Positions 22,441 through 34,588 of a stretch of 64,000 bases of DNA are shown here, piece after piece. Numbering within the stretch: position 1 is the stretch's first letter; each line of letters begins with the position of its first letter. The notes beneath the pieces are model-generated. The model searched no databases and had not been told where the DNA came from. It saw nothing but the letters and a program-made list of their open reading frames with translations. Source of the DNA: Alisma plantago-aquatica (taxonomy: Eukaryota; Streptophyta; Magnoliopsida; Alismatales; Alismataceae); contig OY856410.1 in NCBI GenBank assembly GCA_963693085.1, positions 565,041,906 to 565,105,905 on the forward strand, read 5' to 3'. Both the position numbers and the translations under genes were made by a program.

Positions 22441-24966
22441 CAGTTGGTATGTATACCTAGAGAGCCAATCATATGATGATTGGGATATGGCATTAAATAC
22501 CTAATTTGGTAATAATAATAAAGGCAAGCTTCCTATTTATGTTCTATATTCAGTTATGAGATAATGAATAACATATATAAATGTCTATAGAATGATATTA
22601 CTCAATGATGTATGCCTTCAAGTACGTGACTTGGAAGAAATGAGATCATACGAATGTTAAGATTGTATATATACATTCTCATTATTTCCTAATGGGTTGT
22701 TGTTGTGAAAGGTTGATAGACAGCAACAACACATAAGATTGGAGTGTGAGTTGGTTGATGACTAAATCTCATTAGTCATGTTATGGAAATATCAAACCAA
22801 GCACACAGATACATGTTAGAGAAAAGTGTATAGGATAGACCCACTGTGAGACTGACACATGGAAGCCATCATCATGGAAGTCATAGTAAGTTCTCACAAT
22901 GATGTTGGTGGTTGTGGTTCTTAGATTTAAAATCACCCCACTCATCACAGGTCATTGGGTACACTTTGACGTCATCAAACACAATCCTAAAATATGGGTT
23001 ATTATAAAGGTTATGATTGGGTGAATTTGACACATGGGGATAGATTGTGACTGATAGACATGGGATTTGTCCCTCCTATAGGAGTATGATATCACAATCC
23101 TCTTGATTAGCAAGACTGAGAAAAGTATCATATGCATGTGAGTCAATACATGATATTGAGCTTACATTTATCTCATGCAGTCTGCTCTAGTTCAAGAAAC
23201 AAGATTGAATAATAATGAGGATGATTGCTCCATGCCTCTAGTTCAATCTAGATATTAGTGAAAAATGAACTATACAAGCTCTATAACACCATACATAGAT
23301 TATAGGTTGGAGTTTCTCCCCAACTATCCATTCACTTGGGTAGAAATGATGTGCGACTAAGCACCACTCACTGCTTGTGATGGCATAAGTTGTTATGGAC
23401 ATTCACTGCCAACGTGATATGGGACCTATATGGTCACACACATAGGAACTCATCTAGAAGAGGAGTTTGATCTTTAATGATAATTGATTAATTACTAAAA
23501 TATTTAGGTATTTAAATTCATGCAATAAATTAACTGACTAGACTGCCAAATGATCGATTCAACTATTGACATAGTCATTTGAAGTGCTAGGTTGAATGTA
23601 TTGTGCATTGGGTGGAATTTATCCTGAAACGACCTGCTAACTTCTTTTTGCCTTCTCATACGTCTGTCTGATTTATTCCTTGCCTAGATCCTTGACTTCG
23701 GATACTGAGTTGGATAGATTCCACTTATGCGGGACACATTGACTTGGAAGTCGATAACTAAGTGAGAGAATGGCTCTAATAAAACTCACAATCCCTTTTA
23801 GCTCGTGCATACACAGAATCATTCTATCCTTTCATCCCTTTCTGCCATGAGCCTTGATTCCCAAGATCAGATTCATTCACTCTTCTCCTTCCCATGATTC
23901 TTATCACCCTCTATTTATGGTTCGAAGTTTGAAATTCATTGAAGAGGAGAGCAAAAGGAGTCTTTCTATTGACCTCACTATCAAGGCTTACTAGCAAAGA
24001 GTTTCTTAGACAAGGAAATTCAATTAGATATCTATCTGGCTTGGCAAATTGACCATCTTAGGTGGTGTGAGATTCCCATCTTACATGCACCAAATGGCCA
24101 TCTCAGGGGTGCAATTTGATTACATTGAGGATTTGTGTGACCTCAAGTTTACTAATTGGAATTGAATTGTCGGCATATGTGCAAAACTGGAAAGTGTGAA
24201 ATGATCATATCATGTGTGATACGACCATTTCGACACACACATGTTGTGAAACTTCCATAATTGTTACAAAAATTCAAGATCTTTTGGTCTTTTCCACTCC
24301 ACTTTAGTCCCATATTGGCTGGGAACTAGGAACCCTAACCCTAACCCCTCCTATATATAGGGGTATGGGGGACTTCCTAGAACGCAATTACTACATAGAC
24401 AATTGAGAATTAGTTTATTTGACAATTGTTGTTCTCTTTGGTTTTGGTAACCATGAGAGCCAAGGAAAGTCCTACCCAACTAGGGAGGGATAGCCATGGG
24501 AGAGAAACAAATAAGGATGATTTTTGTGGGAGAGCATGTCAGTGACTAGAACATCAACAGGAGGGACAACTCCATCCTATCCATTCTTGTAGGAAGACAA
24601 CAATTATAGTTGGTCTGGGTGGACTACTCTAGAGGAACGAGTCCTTTGGCTACTGCTAGGAGGGCAATGTAAACTCGCAGTACATGGTGAGATATGAGAA
24701 GCCGCTATGGTAGCTGTCTGAGTCTTCAATATGTGGAGGAGCAGTCAGACGAGTCAGAGTGCATCCAAGAGATGCACATACTTGTCAAAGACAGAGTGTG
24801 CATGTACATCAATGAGGATTGTTGTTGGACTTGCTCTAGGACTAGGTATGTCTTTGTCAAACCATACTTCCCATTGCATAGTTATTGAAGCGATCTACTA
24901 TTTAATGGGAAATATGCCAGTAAATTTTTTGTTTCCACTGCATATCTAATGTTGTATTTCCCAACA
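22441..24966 (+). mobile_element. LTR-D2: 3' Ty1/Copia LTR
   Basis: Begins just after the purine tract with TTGGTATGTATACCTAGAGAGCC, a typical Copia LTR start region, and ends ...GTATTTCCCAACA at 24966, identical in form to LTR-D1. It is about 2.5 kb, of which 23640-24026 is an insert missing from LTR-D1. The TATA box is at 24352-24359. Frames at 24694-24949 are chance openings in the LTR end. Confidence 0.82.
23640..24026. other. ~390-bp insert in LTR-D2
   Basis: LTR-D1 reads TGATCTGCCAGATTCCCATATGG without interruption at 15531, while LTR-D2 has this extra segment between CGACCTGCTA and GATATCTATCTGG. Its composition (more GC, less AT-run structure) differs from the LTR. It has no TIR that I can see and no recognised gene. 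Organelle-derived filler is possible but unproven. Confidence 0.5.
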
Positions 24967-26632
24967 TATATCACCTACAACCCACCAACACCACCCACTC
25001 CCCTTGTGCCTTCTATTGTTGTGCCTAATGAACAACAAAGAAGCCTATTAAGTTCCTCCCTCCTTCCCCACTTTGGCTTCTACATTTTGCACCCATGTTT
25101 CCACCCTACCCCACCCCACCCACCTTGTGCCCTACAACCCCCACTTGTAGATCAACCAGGTCCCTTACACCCAAATTCCCATAAACCCTTGCTCTTTCTC
25201 CAATGCCTTTTTCCATCACCTCACCCACATTGGGTCCCATCTAATATGTGAAATTCCTCCCCACCCCCTTTGTTGTTCCTTACTTTTCAAGAAGTGATCT
25301 CATCAATGGGTAAACCAAATCATTTCTAGCATCATAAGTCACCCGTTTGTGTGACACTAGCACCAGCCTCACTTCACTCCCTTTCTAATCAAACTTCCAC
25401 TCAAAGCTCATATTCACCTTTTATTTCCTTCCACATCAACCCCATACATCATTACATTTTTCCTACTTTACCATCAACAATTTTCATCCAAATGCATAAT
25501 ACCTAATATCTATGCCTACCCAAATACCCAAGATATGTGAAACCTGGGATTGAATCACACTTCCATAATAGCCATAAAAACACTCAATGCACATCATGGT
25601 GCACTAGGAGGAGATGATTTGGTAATGACGATCCCAATGAGTTTAATACCACCGTGGAGGAACAATTCTGTCGATCATCCAATGATTGGACAAAATTTTG
25701 CTCTAACTTGCCATTCAACCTTCCATGTACCCAAATCATGTCCTAACTACAGTCACTGTAATAACTCAGACTTCCCCTCTTCATAGGTAGGTTTTGTGCA
25801 CTTCATCATTTCATGAATTCTTCACTCTCTCCCTAAATTTCATAACTAAGTATGTTTTAAAGTTCAATCAAGTGATCCTTTGTGCTTGAGTCTTATAATG
25901 ACATTCAATTAACATGAAACCTAATTTTGAACTATATTACACATAATTGTTATTTTTATTTCATTTTTATACACCGCCAACCTCAAAAGTTTTTTTAGTG
26001 TAGAAGACACTTTCTTGCATCCAACACATCAATTTTCATCCAATTTCGAGGTTGGATGAGGGAGATATGCCATTTTGAAGTCTAGAGTTTCTAAACCCTA
26101 ATTTTAACAACATTTGTACACCTTTATTTGTTTATGGGGCTGCCTAGAGAGGCCAAAGAGTGGGAACAGATGGCCTATTAATAACCCCTCCCTTGTCTTT
26201 CTCTTGGCAATCCATGATTGCCTCCCTCACCCAATCACATGCTTCTTTTCTTTTGGGCCATTGGATGCTTCGAACGTAGATCAACCCCTGGATCCAACGC
26301 TCCTCACTCATCACCTTTTTTTTGCCCAACCTTGTCGTACTGCAGCTTAGTAGGTCAGACACCATACGTGGCATGCTTTAGATGCCTTCTCCCACTTGAT
26401 TGAGGCTTCCCCTAACCCCACCAACTCCTCCTCAATCTTTTCCCTTATTTCTAACCCTTCTTCTTTCTTGAATGCCCCCTTCTTCTAGGTAGTTTTCTTA
26501 CCTACAACATTGGATGACTGTTGTTTGCTCCTCACTCTCTATCACCCTTCTGTACAGTCATGGCGCATCTATGCGGCTATGTGGCAAGGTGCGCCCAACC
26601 TCACACACCTTGAATCGATGAGTTTGTCAACT
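24967..26632. other. Unassigned region between LTR-D2 and CACTA-1
   Basis: Pyrimidine-rich DNA with C-rich, CCCACC-type low-complexity runs near 24980-25260. The frames here (24949-25251, 25550-25786, 26114-26403) are proline-rich or overlapping, lack known domains and have no clear gene structure. I see no supported gene. Confidence 0.5.
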
Positions 26633-27250
26633 CACTAGTACAGAACCGACATTTAGTGTCGGTTATTTAAGGCATGTAGTGTCGGTTTCCAAGCGACACC
26701 TATGTGGGAGACGCTAAAAGCCCAGCCGTTACACGTCGGTTCCAAAACTGACGCCAAAACCCTTCGTGCACCACCGAAAACGCGCCAAAACCCTTCGCGC
26801 GCCACCCCAAACATGTCGGTTATTAGATAAAAAAACTGACACCATATCAATCCCAGCACGGCTGTGCTGGCCAGTACGACCATGTTGTATGGTTAGCTGC
26901 CACGACCGTGCTGGCCAGCACAGCCTTGGTGTTAAGGAAATAGACGTCGGTTACTGGTACGGAAACCGACACTGTAACTATGTGTGTCGGTTTTAAACAA
27001 ATAACTGACGACCGTGTTGTCTGGTCCGCTGCCACAGTGGTGCTAGCCAGCACGGTCGTGGTGTTAAGGAAATAGACGTCAGTTACTGGTACGGAAACCA
27101 ACACTGTAACTATGTGTGTCGGTTTTATTCAAATAACCGACGCCTATTGTTTGGTTTTGTTTTTTCTGTCACTGCAGACCTGTTGTATGGTTGGTCGCAG
27201 GATGAGAAACCTGCAGTTCGGTTATGAACTGTAGGTTTTACGACATCCAT
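26633..27250. repeat. CACTA-1 left (3') subterminal repeats
   Basis: At least ten units built on GTCGGTT or AACCGAC, for example TAGTGTCGGTTATTTAAGG at 26656. Such short repeats near both ends bind the regulatory transposase protein in En/Spm. Includes a 132-bp direct duplication (26877-27008 and 27009-27140) holding CCACGACCGTGCTGGCCAGC-type palindromes and GTTAAGGAAATAGACGTCGG. Confidence 0.85.
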
Positions 27251-27284
27251 TGATATCAGTCAACAACATGCCACAAACCTGAAA

Positions 27285-27500
27285 AATTAACAACAAAAAT
27301 ATTCACACATACATTTAGCAATGCAACCTACAGTTACATTTGATTTTCACACATTTAGAAACATTCATGTAGCTAGCAATCTGTAGTTCCATTCATTTTC
27401 ACATTCACACATGTAGAAAAATTCATATAGCAACCAACAGTTTCATTCATTTTCACTCAGACACATGTAGAAACATCCAGACATGTAGGAACATTCACAC
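27285..27500. repeat. Degenerate ~60-bp tandem repeat 3' of the ULP1 gene
   Basis: Three to four units with CACACATGTAGAAACATTCA, AGCAACCTACAGTT and CATTCATTTTCAC. It lies between the stop codon at 27549 and the subterminal repeats, so it is probably the transcript 3' end region (inference). Confidence 0.6.
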
Positions 27501-27548
27501 ATATATTATAATTCAGAAATTCATTTACAAAATAGCATTCTTTAGTCA

Positions 27549-28907
27549 TTATTCGCTATCAACATCCCAATTATATTTTAAAACCCCCACTACTTGTATG
27601 GTTGTTGCCCATTCTTCTCTTACTTCATTTAATTCTCCCGTCGTATAGGGAGCATGTACATCTGGTAAGGCCTTTCCTGTAGTGTGGTCAGCTTTAAACA
27701 CCTGTAAAGAGAATGATGTATATATCTAATTAATGAGCTATAAATAAGATTGATATATTTCATATTATCTAATGAGACTATATAATACCTCAGCAATACA
27801 ATCGATGTCCAGTGCGGCATATTTGATAATCATGTGCATAAATCGCATCACATAGTATGCACATGCCCATTTGTTGTCTTGTGTAGCACACTATAAATTC
27901 AAACATACAAAATATTAAAAAATACAACTAATTAAGCAATGTTCACATAAATAATATATACATATATTGCAGTCGGGAACTTACATTCATGTTCTTCCAA
28001 ATTATTGGCTGGTTCTTTTTCGTGGGGACCTTTCCTCTAGCCTTTTTGAACTCATAAAAACCCCTACATGGTAATGTAACACAGTACATTGCATAATTAA
28101 ATAGTAATGTAATAACATATGTCAACGGATATGAAAATGAAATATTTCTCACCGGAATAATGCCATTTTCATTGTGTGTCCGTATTTTGAATTCAATTTA
28201 CTCCCCGCAGGATCTAGATAATACACAGTGAATGTCTCAGGGACAATAACCAGTAACTCCCAATGCATACCACTAGAGGTAAAAAAGTTAAAAATTAATA
28301 ACTCAAAATCCACAATAAAAATGTAATTTTCTTAAGTCCAAATTATAATAAGCAAAGTAAACTTACTTTACATTGAATGGAGCCATTATCACGGTCTTCT
28401 TATTTTGAGCAAAATTTGTAAAAGCCTCACAGCAATATTGTTGAACTGGCGTAGGATCTTTAGCTACTAGACTAATTAAAGATGGAATCAAAAATCCTAC
28501 ATGTTCGAATGCAAAATCTGCACATATCTTGTCTAAGTAGCTGCAAAATATGTATTAATTATGCATTCATTAATAAATAAGAAACCAGATCACCATATCC
28601 TACACAAGGTATATAGATGTATAAAGAAGATCTCACCTTATCCATAGCTCTATCACACTAGTACATAACCAATCATATCGTAACAACTCCAAAATATCTT
28701 GTATAAATAGTTTGCTTTCGTATGATTGACCTGCAGCATCTGAATCTATAGAAACAGTTATAGGGAAATTTACATCATGTTTGCCTAACCACATTGCCAT
28801 ACCCCTACAGTTAGGACCTAACAGGACAGGTAGGTCCTGTGGAACCCAACTGGGTAATGTAGGAGGTGGAGGTGGAGGCCTAAATGCTGTGGGTGTCTTC
28901 TTTTTAA

Positions 28908-28964
<57 letters not shown>

Positions 28965-30986
28965 ATATATTTTAGATCAACTGACATCATATACACACAC
29001 TAACAATTTAACGTAATGTAAATTTACCATACAATTTCAGTAAAGAGGACATCCGCTTTTAGCCACAATATCACTCCACCTTCTGCCTCACCAAGCATTT
29101 CACAATCTGGGTGGGAATATGGCAATGGAAGATCCATCCACTGGGAGAATATACGTACCGGGCTCACACAAATCCAACCAGCTGGTAATGGAGACCCGTG
29201 AAACATTTCCCCGGGTAGGGATGGGTAAGCTGACGCCTCTGCAACGACATATTCTTGACTTTTTAGACGGCATGGCTTCAACCCCTACAAATTTTTGTAT
29301 AAAGAATGTTATATACATATATACATATCATCTTGAAAACATATCATCTTGAATTAAAAAACTATTTACTATGTCATAAAAATACTTACAGCGGATGTGC
29401 TAGGTGGTGGGTCTACAGGATTACTCGCAACCTCTGCAGTAGGAGTAGTGCGAGACGCCATAGGTACTGTCTGGTAAGCGGCAGTCTGAGATGCCAGCCA
29501 CTTTTTCATTGCTTCTTTGAGTTTCCTATCAACTAGCTTATCTACCTATACATGGATAAAAGAAATGTTAGCTTCTAATTATTGAATTCTCTTTTATAGT
29601 AACATTATAAAGAAAGAATATGTTACCTCTTCTTGTAAAAGTCCGGCTTTTGGGACATGTTTGCGCTGGGATGGCCCAAAAAAAGCTTTGATGCCCACAC
29701 CAGCGCCAGCAACCCTAACACGTCCAGGATGCTCTGGGTTACCCAGAGCAACTGTCAATTCATCCCTTGTTCCCTCAGGGATGAACTTGCCTTATTTCCT
29801 CAGCTCGTGTAGCTCCCGCTAATCGCCAAACCAAAAATTTGTAATTAAGTAAACACCACAAATAATCAATATTCAAACGATTGCTGTAAGAGTTTTACCA
29901 TTTTTGCAGCCGCCTCAGCAGTTGCGGGCTTCCTTATTTCTCCCTTCTTATTTTGTCTCCCAACTATCCAAACATCATGTCGAGGCAGAGGTGTGCTACC
30001 TATAGTAGATGATTCCTGAGTAGCAGCAGACTGAGCAGTAGCCTCAGACTGTAGTCTTTGGCGAATGCCTGCATACCCCTTTGGACCCATTGTGTGGTCA
30101 TGCACATTCAGTACACGCCTTGATTTTTGTGCCTCACTGAGCGCCTAGTTAGTATGCACATTAATGACTTGGTTAGTAACACTAAATGTTAATCTTGAAT
30201 AGGTAAATACAACATATATTAATGAGATTGGGATTGACGCCTAATACCTTGAATTCATCAGTTTGTCTTGAAGCAACAAACGCGTCCCATTCTTCTTTGT
30301 CCAGGAAGTTCCACTGTTCAGTGGTTGTCTTCTTCCTTTTGTCACCTTCTCTTATGTATTCTCGGGTGAGATTTGTCCTATAGTTCCTTAGGACTCTCCC
30401 ACAGCGTTGCATCACGCATTTATGATGCAACTTTTCATCCAATTCAAATATACTCTGCAAAATAGAATTGCTATTAACTAGTATCCAAAAAATTAGTAAT
30501 CTACAAAATAGAATTGCAAATTAATAATAACTCACGCATAAATCCTTCCATATTACATCTTTCTTCTCCTTAGGAACTATATGCCAAGAATCTATCTTAC
30601 AACCGCAATGGCTACGAGTAACATACCCAAGATATGAAACAAACGAATTGTGATTCACACCAGATGCATTTCCTGCATTATCAAAATCCACAACAAGTTT
30701 GGGTCCATTGCCCTTTTGCGCTATTAACTTCTTCACCATAGTGATGCCCCTTCTCTTGTCAACTTTTTGGTGCTGCTGATCAAGTTCCTCAAGTGCTTCA
30801 GATGGTACATGTGCATCATCAACCTAAAATTTGACAAAATAAACACATTTACAAGATATAACAATAAATGGACATATAGTTAGAAATATATGATATATTT
30901 TTAAAACTTACATTGTCAGGCGGCGCATTCATGTCCTCACCCTCACGGTAATCATCAGCACGCTCATCAGGAGAATGATCAGCCAT
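27549..30986 (-). pseudogene. CACTA-1 second gene: Transposase_24 plus ULP1-like (C48) protease, 13 exons
   Basis: I traced 13 exons by GT/AG sites with matching phases: 30986-30912, 30823-30536, 30454-30248, 30144-29899, 29818-29627, 29545-29390, 29284-29033, 28908-28637, 28540-28367, 28272-28153, 28063-27985, 27890-27789 and 27701-27549. They give 771 codons plus stop. Residues ~120-275 match plant Transposase_24 (CGRVLRNYR...WNFLDKEEWDAFV). Exon 7 resembles DUF8039. The C-terminal third is a ULP1/SENP-type cysteine protease with His624 (GMHWELLVI), Asp641 (YYLDP), Gln691 and Cys697 (WACAYYVMRFM). In exon 5 an in-frame TAA (29792-29794) interrupts the conserved ELHELRK/GKFIPEG region. Such proteases are common in plant CACTA elements; the role in transposition is not settled. 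Start chosen: first ATG of an acidic leader, MADHSPDERADDYREGED. Confidence 0.85.
28910..28970. repeat. (AT)n microsatellite in intron 7
   Basis: About 60 bases of alternating A and T, broken once. It abuts the 3' splice site of exon 8, so the acceptor reads TATATATAG/GTTAAA with no pyrimidine tract. Confidence 0.9.
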
Positions 30987-30989
30987 CTG

Positions 30990-31195
30990 AAAGTTCACAT
31001 TCACATTTTAAAGTTCACATTGTAAAGTAATTCAGTCGGTAACGTTCACATTGTAAAGTTCACATTCACATTGTAAAGTAATTCACATTGTAAAGTTCAC
31101 ATTGTAAAGTAATTCACATTGTAAAATTCACATTGTAAAGTTCACATTCACATTGTAAAGTAATTCACATTGTAAAGTTCACATTCAGAAAAATA
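30990..31195. repeat. Short tandem repeat between the two CACTA-1 genes
   Basis: Ten or more copies of GTAAAGTTCACATT or GTAAAGTAATTCACATT in the 237-bp gap between the tnp2 stop (31224) and the second gene's start (30986). Since both genes point the same way, this is the promoter or 5' leader of the second gene, or the tnp2 3' end. Confidence 0.85.
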
Positions 31196-31223
31196 AAACA
31201 TATAAAAAAATATAAACATGCCT

Positions 31224-34200
31224 CTAATATTGCGATTTTTTATCAATTAACAATCCTTCATTGTGATCTCCGTGCACATACAAGTCATCATTAGCTTCAA
31301 TATTTGGTGGTGTTGGCAACCCAACTGAGAATGGACTGGAGTCATCATACTTATCATAGTACTATTCTTCATCTATAGGATCTTCAATGAACTGTCTTTT
31401 ACCATGAAGAACAACCGACCATTTATCATTTGCAGGATCATCGATATAAAATACTTGTTTCGCCTGTGATGCCAATATGAATGGTTCACCCTTCTCGCCA
31501 ATCTTTTCAAAGTTCACTAACGTGAAACCCAATTCATCCACTATAACTCCTTTGGTGTTATCAACCCAATTACATTTGAAGAGCGGAATTCTAAAATCTA
31601 TGTAGTCAAACTCCCATATGTCTTCAATGACACCGTAATATGACATTTCAGCTTCACGTGGATTCTTATCCTTTGCACTTGCAAAAAACATAGTCAATGC
31701 TTGAAGGGTGACCCCACTATTTTGGATGACACTCTTATCATCTTGGCGCTTTGTGTAATATGTGAATCCATTAATGTCATACCCTTCATAAGACATAACA
31801 GTCAATTTTGGTTTAAAGGCGAGGCATTTGATAGTTTCAGTAATATCATCTAGTGTTTGAGATAGTTGATGTAAGACTTTATCTTCAAACCACTTAATAA
31901 ATGTCTTGTTATGCTCTCTAGCAAGCCACATTGTATTGGCTCAAGGATATTGTCTCTTGATGAAATTGGTATGTTCCTCGATATAAACGTTCACTTCATC
32001 CATGTTGTGTAAAATATACAAGTGACCTTGTTCCAACTGCTCACAACTTATTACTTTCACACGTGATCCTAAAATTTCTTTGCCAAATTGCTCGTCAATA
32101 TTCTTGTCATTATCAGGATTGTCATTACCACTGAGAAAGTCATTGCAAAAATCCATAACCTCTCTCTCCACATAACCCTCGATAATACTCCCTTCAGGCC
32201 GATAACGGTTTCGAACATCACTTTTAAAAATGCTCATGTATTGTTCAAAGGGATACATCCAATGCAAGAAAACTGGTCCCAACATTTTCACTTCCCTAGT
32301 CAAGTGACAACAAGATGTACCATGATATCAAAGAACGATGGAGGAAAATACATCTCAAGCTGACATAGGGTAACAACCACTTCTCTTTGCAATTTATCGA
32401 GGGTATCAGGGTCAATAACTTTGCTGCACAGACAGTTGAAAAAGAAACAAAGTCTGGTGATTGCAAACCTTACATGCTTCGGAAATATAGATCTAATTGC
32501 CACAGGAAATATTTGTTGCATTAGAGTGTGACAATCATGATATTTAAGACCTATCAACACCAGATCTTTCATTGATACCAATCTACGGATGTTGGATGAG
32601 TAACCCTGTGGCACCTTAACATTTACCAAACATTCACAAAAAGCTTTCTTCTCCTTTCTAGACAATGTGTAACAAGCGGGAGGTAAGTATGTTCTCTGAT
32701 TTCCCATTTAACGAAATTCTATTAATTCTGACCTTATTCCCATTTCACGTAGGTCCAGTCTGGATTTTATCCCATCTTTAGTCTTACCTGGTATATTCAA
32801 CAAAGTACCAATGACACTATCACAGACATTTTTCTCAACGTGCATGACATCGATACAATGCCTGACTGTCAAAGAACTCCAATAAGGAAGATCTCAAAAT
32901 ATTGACTTCTTCTTGAATAAAGATTTGTCACTCCGTGTGGCCATAGTACATTGTGATCTCTTACCAAATTCATTGACAAAGTCTTTTAATCTTTCATAAA
33001 CAACCTCCCCTGGTATAGGTTTAGGTGCACTCCGTTCCTCATTCAATCCATTGAATGCTTTGCGCTTCCTACGATACGGATGGAATTTTGTAAGAAACCT
33101 TCGATGACCAAGATATAAAGTCGTACCGCCATGTTTTAGTCTTGTTGAATCAGTGTTCTCTTCACATATAGGACACACTTTAGCTCCTTTGACACTATAT
33201 CCAGACAAATTCCCATATGCTGGAAAGTCATTAATAGTGCAAAACAACATAGCATGCAAACAAAATGTCTCTCTTCGTGAAGCATCATAGGTCATCACAC
33301 CTTCACCCCAAATTTTCTTTAAGTCATCAATCATAGGTTCAAGATAAACATCGATGTCATTTCCAGGTTGTTTAGGGCCTGATATCAACAACGACAGCAT
33401 TACATACTTATTTTTCATACACAGCCAGGGAGGAAGATTGTATATAACAAGCATGACTGGCCAAGTGCTATGTTGGCTGCTTAATGTCCCATACGGATTC
33501 ATCCCATCTGTACAAAGCCCAAGTCTTAGATTCCTGACTTCTTCACCAAATTCAGGGTACAATAAATCAATCTTCTTCAACTGTGGGGAATCAGACGCAT
33601 GTCGTAGGATCCCATCATTATTTTTCTTAACATCTGCATGCCACATCAAATTATTCGCATCTATCAGATTGGCAAACAAGCGTTGAAACTGTGATATTAT
33701 AGGTAGATACCACATCACCTTGGCAGGAGAACTAGTTTTGGACTCCCCCGAAGTCGTCAATTTATACCGTGACGCACCACATTTTGGACAATCTTTCAAA
33801 TCCACATAGTCCTTTTGAAATAATACACAATCATTCGGGCATGCATGTATCTTCTTGGCATCCATTCCCATTGGGCACAACAATTTCTTTACCTGGTATG
33901 TTGAGATTGGCAGCTCGTTTCCTTCAGGAAGCATTTCTTTCAACAAAGACAACAATGACGTGAAGCTTTTGTCGCTCCATCTATTGTTAGCTTTCAGCTT
34001 ATACAATCTCAACACAGTGCTAACCTTCGTAAACTTAGTACAACCTGTGTATAACGATATCTCAGCATCATGCACAATGTTTCTAAAAATGGGAGGTGGA
34101 TCGGTGTGCTCTACCCCACAACTATCCAGCATCGCATCAACGATGTCTACTGGAACTGGTTCATTCACATCTACGTCATCATAGGAAATTTCTCCTTCCA

Positions 34201-34462
34201 CACAAGCACTTCTATCGACATCCACTGGTTTCAGGTTTGAAATCTCTCCTTGCCAGTGCCATTCTGTATAGCCTTGTATAATCCCGTTGCACATGACATG
34301 ACTTTTGATTTCGTCACCAGTGCTGACTTTCAAGTTGTTACCGCAATGCCTACATGGACAGTAGAACCTATCTCCATGTTGTTTCCTATGTTCCTCAACA
34401 AATCTAATAAACTGGTCAAGACCAGATATAAACTCTGGGGTGCAGCGATTGCGAATGGACAT
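31224..34462 (-). pseudogene. tnp2: CACTA-1 tnp2 transposase pseudogene
   Basis: Single long reading frame of about 1079 codons. Residues ~1-75 are the transposase-associated domain (EFISGLDQFIRFVEEH, YCPCRHCGN). The Transposase_21 core follows (WYLPIISQFQRLFAN, LRLGLCTDGMNPYG, DVYLEPMIDDLKKIW, VCPICEENT). Then DUF4218 (VRHCIDVMHVEKNVCDSVIG, LPPACYTLSRKEKKAFCECL, FPPSFFDIMVHLV) and DUF4216 (FKCNWVDN...LGFTLVNF). The gene is broken: TGA 32894-32896, TAA 32708-32710, a one-base deletion near 32305, TGA 31941-31943 and TAG 31362-31364, with homology continuing across each. The final stop is 31224-31226. Tnp2 cuts and joins element ends in the nucleus. Start at 34462 matches the CACTA-2 copy. Confidence 0.95.
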
Positions 34463-34588
34463 CTATGATCTATCCATTCTATGATCAAAGAGAAAACAAG
34501 TATATATTACAACAAGATTAGGGTCTAGAGTTAACAAATACATGTGATGTCATTATTATATATAATAAATGTGTACCACCTATCCCAT

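Noticed and set aside
24949..25251. Proline-rich 100-codon frame
   Set aside because: Composed of CCC/CCA-rich low-complexity DNA and starts within the Copia LTR end.
30990..31195. CRISPR-like array
   Set aside because: Repeats are direct, head-to-tail with no unique spacers, in a plant transposon.
33354..34468. Plus-strand frames opposite tnp2
   Set aside because: Shadows of the conserved minus-strand transposase gene.
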